A DNA stretch of 11,436 bases from CAYMLL01 sp964390645 (GTDB lineage: Bacteria; Planctomycetota; UBA8108): NCBI GenBank assembly GCA_964390645.1, contig CAYMLL010000253.1, forward strand, positions 1 to 11,436, written 5' to 3'. This document shows positions 6,912-11,436 of the stretch, in pieces. Positions within the stretch are counted from its first letter, which is position 1. Each line of letters opens with the position of its first letter. The notes beneath the pieces were generated by a model. It made no database searches. It was given only the letters and a program-made list of their open reading frames with translations, and had not been told where the DNA came from. Both the position numbers and the translations under genes were made by a program.

Positions 6912-7324
6912 ATGAAACGCACTCTCCACTTGTTGTTGCTGTGGCATGGGTTGGCGGTCCTTGCCGCGAAGCCAAACAGGGCCTTCGTCCTTGCCGACGA
7001 CTGCACCTTCCGCGACGCCGACCGCCGCGGCGGGCAGGCGAAGACGCCGAACATCGACCGGTTGGCCACACAGGGCATGCGGTTCACGTGCTGTTTCCAG
7101 GCCGTGCGGCGGTGGAGTTGCTTGACGTGAAAACCGATCCGCTGGAGCTGACCGACACCGCCGGCCAAACCGACTTGAAAAAAGTAGAAGCCCGCCTGCA
7201 CGCCAAGCTGGCATCCTGGATGAAGGCCCAGGGTGATCAAGGCGTGGCCATCGAGCTCAAAGCCCAGGAAGGCCAGGGACGCGGCAAGCGCGGTCCAAGG
7301 CCGAATTCCCGAGAACGAGAATAG
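6912..7324 (+). pseudogene. Sulfatase pseudogene, internal deletion and frame change
   Basis: The 5' part (ATG 6912) encodes a signal peptide (MKRTLHLLLLWHGLAVLAAK) and the sulfatase N-terminus with metal-site aspartates (LADDCTFRD) and KTPNIDRLATQGMRFTCCFQ, and then hits TGA at 7128-7130. From about 7112, in the frame two positions on, the sequence reads as a sulfatase C-terminus (VELLDVKTDPLELTDTAG, then LHAKLASWMKAQGDQGVAIE) and ends at TAG 7322-7324. The whole middle is missing, including the CxPSR active-site cysteine and the second metal site. The usual length is about 450-550 residues; here roughly 70 N-terminal and 70 C-terminal residues remain. The N-terminal part also departs from the family at PNRAFVLADD (usually PNIVFILADD) and DADRRGG (usually xIGCYGG), so it seems decayed beyond the deletion. 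It cannot be catalytic. Confidence 0.75.
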
Positions 7325-7325
7325 C

Positions 7326-8867
7326 ATGAAACGACTCTTTGCATTCCTCGCCTTGTCTCTGGCGCTGGAGTCGCCGGCGGCGGAGCAGCCGAATATTCTC
7401 TTTGTTTACACGGACGACCAGTCGACGCGGACGGTGGGGTGTTATGAGGACGGGTTTGATTTTGTGAAGACGCCGAACATCGACTCGCTGGCCAACTCGG
7501 GTGTGCGCTTTTCGCGGGCGTACATCGGCTCGTGGTGTATGCCCTCACGTGCGACGATGCTCACCGGTCACCATCAACATGCGGTGGAGTCCATGCGCAT
7601 GGTCGGGAAGTATCCGGGCAGCGCATACGATCCCGAGCAGTGCCCGTTCTGGCCGGCAGTTTTCCGGAAGCACGGCTACGTGACCGCGCAGATCGGCAAG
7701 TGGCACACGGGCGTGGACGGCGGGTTTGGTCGTGACTGGGACTACCAGATTGTCTGGAACCGTCCGAAGCACGTGAAGAATGCGCCCAACTACTATCATG
7801 ATCAGCTTACCGAGTTTAACGGCGACGAGCCGAAACTCGTGAAGGGATACACGACTGACAACTACACCAGATGGGCGGTGGAGTTCATCAACGGCAAGGG
7901 GCGCGACAAGAAGAAGCCGTGGTATCTCTGGCTGTGTTATGGCGCCGTGCACGGGCCGTTCACGCCGGCCGACCGCCACAAGGGCAATTATGAGGCAGCC
8001 AGAGTTCCGGTGCCCGAGGACGTTTATCCGCCCCGGCCAGGCAAGCCCGGGTATGTCCAGAAAATGGAACACTGGGAGCCGAAGAACGGCGAGCCGGTGG
8101 AGAAGAAGGTACGCGAGCTGGGGCCGGTGGGCATGAAGGACGTCCCCGGCAAGCCCCTGCGCGAGTGGATCAAGCAATACCACGAGGGCGTGCGCGCGAT
8201 AGATGAGGGCTTGGGTCGCCTGTTGCGGGCTTTGAAGGACAGCGGCCAGGACGGGAACACACTGATCGTCTTCACCTCGGACCAGGGCTTTGCCTGGGGC
8301 CAGCACGGCTTCAAGTCCAAGGTGGGCCCGTACCACGCCACCGTGGGCGCGCCATTGATCGTTCGGCTACCCGCAGCCAGGGCAGCCAGGACCGCCGGCC
8401 GCGTGGTGACCGAGCCCGTGAGTGGCGTGGATTTACCGCCCACTTTCTTCGCCCAGGCCGGACTGCCGCTGCCCTGGAAAATGCACGGGGAAGACTTGAG
8501 CCCGCTGCTGGAGCAGTCCGAGGCCAAGCGCACCTCGCCGGCAATGCTGGTGCACACGGCCAAGCTCTACGGCTCGGCCACCGCGAAGATCCCCGCCGCG
8601 GATGATCCCGATCTCTACCACGGGCCGGGCGTACCGTGGTACGTGATGATCGCCGAGGGCCGTTACAAGTATGTGCGCAACCTCATCGAAGGCGAGTTGG
8701 AGGAACTCTACGACATGCAGCACGACCCGGAGGAGCTCGACAACCTCGCCCTCGAGCCGCGCCACGCCAGGCGGCTGGCGACCTACCGTGAGAAGGCCAT
8801 CGCCGAACTGCGCCGCACCGATGCGCCATTCGTCGGCAACATGCCCAGGCCCGGCACGGGAGAGTAG
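7326..8867 (+). CDS. Secreted sulfatase (arylsulfatase family, FGly type)
   Basis: The 513-residue enzyme is predicted to hydrolyse sulfate esters outside the cytoplasm, probably on polysaccharide; the substrate cannot be read from sequence. It has a signal peptide (MKRLFAFLALSLALESPAAE), an N-terminal metal site (VYTDDQ, D30-D31) and KTPNIDSLANSGVRFSRAY. The C-x-P-S-R signature CMPSR has C71 as the residue converted to formylglycine, followed by ATMLTGHH. Further active-site candidates are K125/H127 (GKWHTG), H209 (GAVHGPF), D319-Q320 (FTSDQGFAWGQHG), H327 and K330/K332. The C-terminal region (ELYDMQHDPEELDNLA) is typical of bacterial sulfatases. The start at 7326 is chosen because a signal peptide follows directly. 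The open frame upstream to 7233 is a shadow of the pseudogene, whose TAG lies 1 nt away. The upstream ribosome site is weak. It shares a 19-nt identical stretch with the pseudogene around the KTPNID codons. Confidence 0.9.
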   Translation: MKRLFAFLALSLALESPAAEQPNILFVYTDDQSTRTVGCYEDGFDFVKTPNIDSLANSGVRFSRAYIGSWCMPSRATMLTGHHQHAVESMRMVGKYPGSAYDPEQCPFWPAVFRKHGYVTAQIGKWHTGVDGGFGRDWDYQIVWNRPKHVKNAPNYYHDQLTEFNGDEPKLVKGYTTDNYTRWAVEFINGKGRDKKKPWYLWLCYGAVHGPFTPADRHKGNYEAARVPVPEDVYPPRPGKPGYVQKMEHWEPKNGEPVEKKVRELGPVGMKDVPGKPLREWIKQYHEGVRAIDEGLGRLLRALKDSGQDGNTLIVFTSDQGFAWGQHGFKSKVGPYHATVGAPLIVRLPAARAARTAGRVVTEPVSGVDLPPTFFAQAGLPLPWKMHGEDLSPLLEQSEAKRTSPAMLVHTAKLYGSATAKIPAADDPDLYHGPGVPWYVMIAEGRYKYVRNLIEGELEELYDMQHDPEELDNLALEPRHARRLATYREKAIAELRRTDAPFVGNMPRPGTGE

Positions 8868-9038
8868 CGTCTATCTCGACTTCAACCCCGTGTGGTCAAG
8901 ATACTCGAACGCGTCGAAAGCAGCGATCTTCCGCGCCTCGATCGCTCGTTGAATCCCGTCCTGTCCAAGAACTCGAACGAACCGCGAGCTGCGCATCTCG
9001 CGAGGTCCGCTGCCGGCCGACTCGCCCGATTACCACCG

Positions 9039-9584
9039 ATGGGCACGAACACGTTGAACCCCTGGCAGCTCCTCGTGATCACCGTGGCCTGTCGGATGAA
9101 CCGCCACCAACGAGCCGTCATCGACTACTTGATGGAGGAGAGCCGTGTCCTCGAGGGACAGCGCCGGAGAAAGCGCGTGCGCCCCACCGACGACGAGCGC
9201 CGTCGGCTGGCCGTGAAGGGCAAGGCGCTCGGTCGACAGATTCTCGAGAAAGTCACGAGGATCGTCTCGCCGGATACGATCCTCGACTGGTATCGAAAGC
9301 TCGTTGCTCGCAAGCGGGCCCACTCGTCTCGGAGACAGCCCGGTCGTCCGAGAACGAAGACCGAAATTTCCCGATCTCGTCCTTCGCGTGGCTCGGGAGA
9401 ACCCGTCCCGGGGCTACACGCGGATTCAGGGCTCCCTGGCGCACGTCGGCCACAGACTTTCCCGAGGGACTGTCGCCAACATCCTCGAGGACATCCGGAG
9501 TGCAGCTCCGAGGGAACCCGCGGACAGATCCGGTGTCGGGAGAGACTCGGAGGAATGCTCCATTACCAGCACCGCCAAGCTGCC
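9039..9584 (+). pseudogene. rve-type integrase/transposase, frameshifted and lacking its catalytic core
   Basis: From ATG 9039 the frame gives the N-terminal part of the integrase-core transposases common in planctomycetes: NPWQLLVITVACRMNRHQRA, RRRLAVKGKALGRQILEKV, SPDTILDWYRKLVARK and a basic GRPRTK linker. At 9367-9369 an extra T shifts the frame. The homology continues one frame on (PDLVLRVARENPSRGYTRIQ, GSLAHVGHRLSRGTVANILE). After about 9495 the catalytic DDE domain, normally some 200 residues, is absent. The family's C-terminal tail (CRERLGGMLHYQHRQAA) reappears in the original frame at 9534-9584. The expected stop after this tail is not there: TGG stands in its place. The element is dead. 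No terminal inverted repeats could be identified, so its boundaries are those of the coding remnant only. Family assignment is from remembered motifs. Confidence 0.7.
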
Positions 9585-10077
9585 TGGCGCAGCGACCCGC
9601 CGCCGAAGTGCCCCCACCGTTCAGGCTTGCTCGAACGTCGTGCGAGACGGGATCGAGCCCGGTCGTTCACGCGGCCCGGCGCGGAACCTCGACCCTGGTT
9701 CGCCCCGACGGTCGGTGGCGAAACGTGTGTCAACGCTCGAGATGCTGGCCGTTCCTGCTCTTGGACAGGACGCGTCACGGATGTAGATGAACCCAGTCAA
9801 ACGTAGAGGGTGTGGCGGGGCCGCGGTGGGGCCGGTGGCGGATGGCTACATCTGTCCACGTCTGGAGCAGGGAGACAAGAGACAGCCCGATGGCCGGGCC
9901 GGCCGACCCGCAGCCCTCGTCACCGGCCCAGATGACACGGGTAGGTTGGTCTGCACGTCTGCCACAGGAGGTCGATAGCATCGCGCAGAGCATCAAAGAT
10001 CACGAGAAGCCGGCTGCCCGAAAGAGAGAGCTGAGTTGCTCGGCCTTTCCGACATTCCAATGCCCGCCCTCGAAGCC
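9585..10077. other. Stretch without a supportable gene between the integrase remnant and the carbonic anhydrase
   Basis: Open frames exist on both strands, including a long plus-strand frame that runs on antisense through the carbonic anhydrase gene. None shows recognisable motifs, a good ribosome binding site or consistent codon use. It may contain the decayed right flank of the mobile element. No clear intrinsic terminator for the minus-strand carbonic anhydrase gene was found near 10000-10077. Confidence 0.4.
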
Positions 10078-10686
10078 TCAGAGAAAACCTACCTTGCCGG
10101 ATTCGATCGAGTACTCGGCACCAACGATCTTCAGACGACCATTCTCGACGAGCCTTCCCAGAGTACTCGAAGTACCGTGCAGTTGTTCGACGGATGCCCG
10201 AACATTGGCACGCATGGATTCCTGCAGCAGGATAGACCTGTCGATGCGTTCAGGATTGCTTGCCAACGTCTCGATTGCGGGACGGATGTGGTCGACAATC
10301 GAGGCGATGTTGGAAGAACGGTTTTCACCGGGATGCTCGATTTCATCAAGCGTGGCCTTGATAGCACCACAATTCGAATGCCCCAACACCACGACCAGCT
10401 GTGTCCCGAGCTGTTCGGCAGAGAATTCGATGCTAGCGATTTGTGAAGGCGCCGCGATGTTCCCAGCAACTCGAACAACGAACAGGTCACCGAGACCCTG
10501 GTCGAACACGATCTCTGCGGGAACGCGCGCGTCCGAACAACCGAGAAGAATTGCGAAGGGTTTGTGTTCGCGAAGAACTTCACGTCGTCTTGCACGGCTG
10601 GTGAAGTCTCTTTCCAGGCGTTCACCACGGACAAACCGATCATTTCCTTCTCGCAAGCGTTCCAGCGCTTCAGTTGCCGAAATCAT
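10078..10686 (-). CDS. Beta-class carbonic anhydrase
   Basis: The 202-residue protein interconverts CO2 and bicarbonate with a zinc ion and is expected in the cytoplasm, as no signal peptide is present. Zinc ligands are C50 (LLGCSDARVPAE), H103 and C106 (VLGHSNCGAI), and the conserved D52-R54 pair is intact. Other family segments are present: EALERLREGNDRFVRGE at the N-terminus, GDLFVVRVAGNIAAP (68-80), and SIEFSAEQLGTQLVVVLGH leading into the zinc site. The length is normal for bacterial beta enzymes. The start is fixed by a strong ribosome binding site 7 nt upstream. It appears to be a single-gene unit, oriented against the decayed integrase. Substrate and fold are well established for the family; no link with the sulfatase/DUF1592 cluster is apparent. 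Confidence 0.93.
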   Translation of the reverse strand: MISATEALERLREGNDRFVRGERLERDFTSRARRREVLREHKPFAILLGCSDARVPAEIVFDQGLGDLFVVRVAGNIAAPSQIASIEFSAEQLGTQLVVVLGHSNCGAIKATLDEIEHPGENRSSNIASIVDHIRPAIETLASNPERIDRSILLQESMRANVRASVEQLHGTSSTLGRLVENGRLKIVGAEYSIESGKVGFL

Positions 10687-10693
10687 TCGATGG

Positions 10694-10701
10694 ACCTCCC
10701 C
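10694..10701 (-). promoter_or_regulatory. Strong Shine-Dalgarno site of the carbonic anhydrase gene
   Basis: The minus strand reads GGGGAGGT, 7 nt upstream of the ATG at 10686. It is the best ribosome binding site in the window and settles the start of this gene. Confidence 0.75.
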
Positions 10702-11436
10702 GATGGCCGGTCTCTCCTGACTGCTCCGGTCGGGTCAAACACGGAGTAGTTTCGAGGGCCGGCAAGACTCCTGCGCTCCCCCCGTAGCAGTCATCGAGCA
10801 ATTCTCCGGATCTTTCACGACAAGAAACAGGATCGACCCGGTCGCTCCCGTTGATCGACCGGAACAAGATGACATTTGCAGGGATACCCCCGAAACTCCA
10901 GGCGACAGCCGGAAGCGTCGCTGAATACAACGGCCGTCGCAACGCTCGCCGTGCGCGATGCTTGCGGACAGACTCGCGGTGCCGTCATTCGCCCCACCCA
11001 GCGTTCAGCTTCCTTGTCAACAGCTCCGGCCCGCCGGTTATAGTCCATCGATCTTGAACGGCGCAAGAGTCGATCTCCAGGCGTTCGCAGAGTCCCGGAT
11101 CGAGTCCGTTCGTTGATCAGCGGCAGGAGATGGACATCATCCGTCGATATTCGTCCTCATCGACGACGGCCAGGCCGGTGGGCCGCCGGGGCCGAGGGCA
11201 ACACGGATCAGCGACTGCCGGATACCCACTCCCGCTCCGGTCTCGGCGGCAAAGTTCCGTCGGAAGAGTCCTTCCCTGGTGACCACGAGTTCTCCGGCAG
11301 GCAGACTGTTGCAACGACATCGAGCTTGCTCGGTTCATTTGGTTCGCTTGACCTCATGGACAGGAGGATTCGGTCCGAATCTCCTCGGAACCCGAGCTCG
11401 CGACGGCCGTCCATCGTGATCCTCAGCGTCCGAGCC
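10702..11436. other. Right-hand stretch without a supportable gene
   Basis: About 735 nt carry only short open frames (up to about 90 codons) with no recognised motif. On the minus strand two adjoining frames look somewhat protein-like. One enters from the right edge and runs to about 11208 (MDGRRELGFRGDSDRILLSM and on). The other ends at 11137-11139 (ELVVTREGLFRRNFAAE, GVGIRQSLIRVALGPGG). They could be a frameshifted 3' end of a gene starting beyond the window, but I cannot assign a family. The promoter of the carbonic anhydrase gene should lie close to 10700-10800, but no clear -10/-35 pair stands out. Confidence 0.35.

Noticed and set aside
7233..7325. Upstream extension of the intact sulfatase
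   Set aside because: It overlaps the C-terminal remnant of the sulfatase pseudogene in another frame. A signal peptide begins at 7326.
9812..10720. 302-codon plus-strand frame
   Set aside because: Most of it is antisense to the carbonic anhydrase gene, and the remainder shows no recognisable sequence.
11014..11044. Possible sigma-70 promoter (TTGTCA and TATAGT, plus strand)
   Set aside because: The spacing is 19 nt and no plus-strand gene follows, so it is probably a chance match.
1..11436. CRISPR array, tRNA, rRNA, or a defence or toxin-antitoxin system
   Set aside because: No regularly spaced repeats, no tRNA-like or rRNA sequence and no recognised defence domain were seen on reading both strands.

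Overview
The window looks like chromosomal DNA from a GC-rich member of the PVC group, most likely a planctomycete. The support is family content. There is a linked DUF1552 / DUF1592-type multidomain cytochrome c pair, a VCBS/FG-GAP propeller protein, periplasmic sulfatases, a secreted SUMF1-domain protein with two dockerin-like calcium loops, and an rve-type integrase of a kind common in planctomycetes. This is an inference from gene families; no rRNA or tRNA was seen that would settle it.

Layout. Positions 1-1077 (minus strand) hold the 5' part of a secreted dockerin-like/SUMF1 protein. Its reading frame is intact except for one in-frame TGA at 919-921, and the gene continues past the left edge. 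Positions 1078-1907 are a graveyard: small hairpins, an N-terminal scrap of an IS5-like transposase (1508-1642), an unrecognised C-terminal coding scrap on the minus strand (1650-1796), and a 29-codon plus-strand ORF (1819-1908). The stop of that ORF overlaps the start of the next gene. Positions 1905-6865 are the core module, all plus strand: a Tat-exported DUF1552 protein, then a secreted DUF1592-family protein with two CxxCH haem sites (ATGA overlap), then a secreted seven-repeat VCBS propeller (6-nt gap). A hairpin at 6872-6897 may end this unit. Next come an internally deleted sulfatase pseudogene (6912-7324) and, 1 nt later, an apparently intact sulfatase (7326-8867). A broken integrase/transposase lies at 9039-9584. 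A complete beta-carbonic anhydrase lies on the minus strand at 10078-10686. The remaining right-hand 750 bases carry no gene I can support.

How the genes may work together. DUF1552 and DUF1592-type proteins are recurrent partners in PVC bacteria and have no established biochemical role. Here they are translationally coupled to a calcium-dependent propeller and lie just upstream of sulfatases. That suggests an exported oxidative and desulfating system acting on sulfated polysaccharide, which is an inference. The carbonic anhydrase appears to be an independent housekeeping gene.

Quality warning. Several lesions cluster in this window: the TGA, a G14 run with a local frame switch in the DUF1552 gene, two genes that keep both ends but have lost their cores, and a 1-nt frameshift. 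Some may be sequencing or assembly errors rather than biology. I found no convincing previously undescribed defence or mobile system. The most notable item is the coupled DUF1552-DUF1592-VCBS-sulfatase module.
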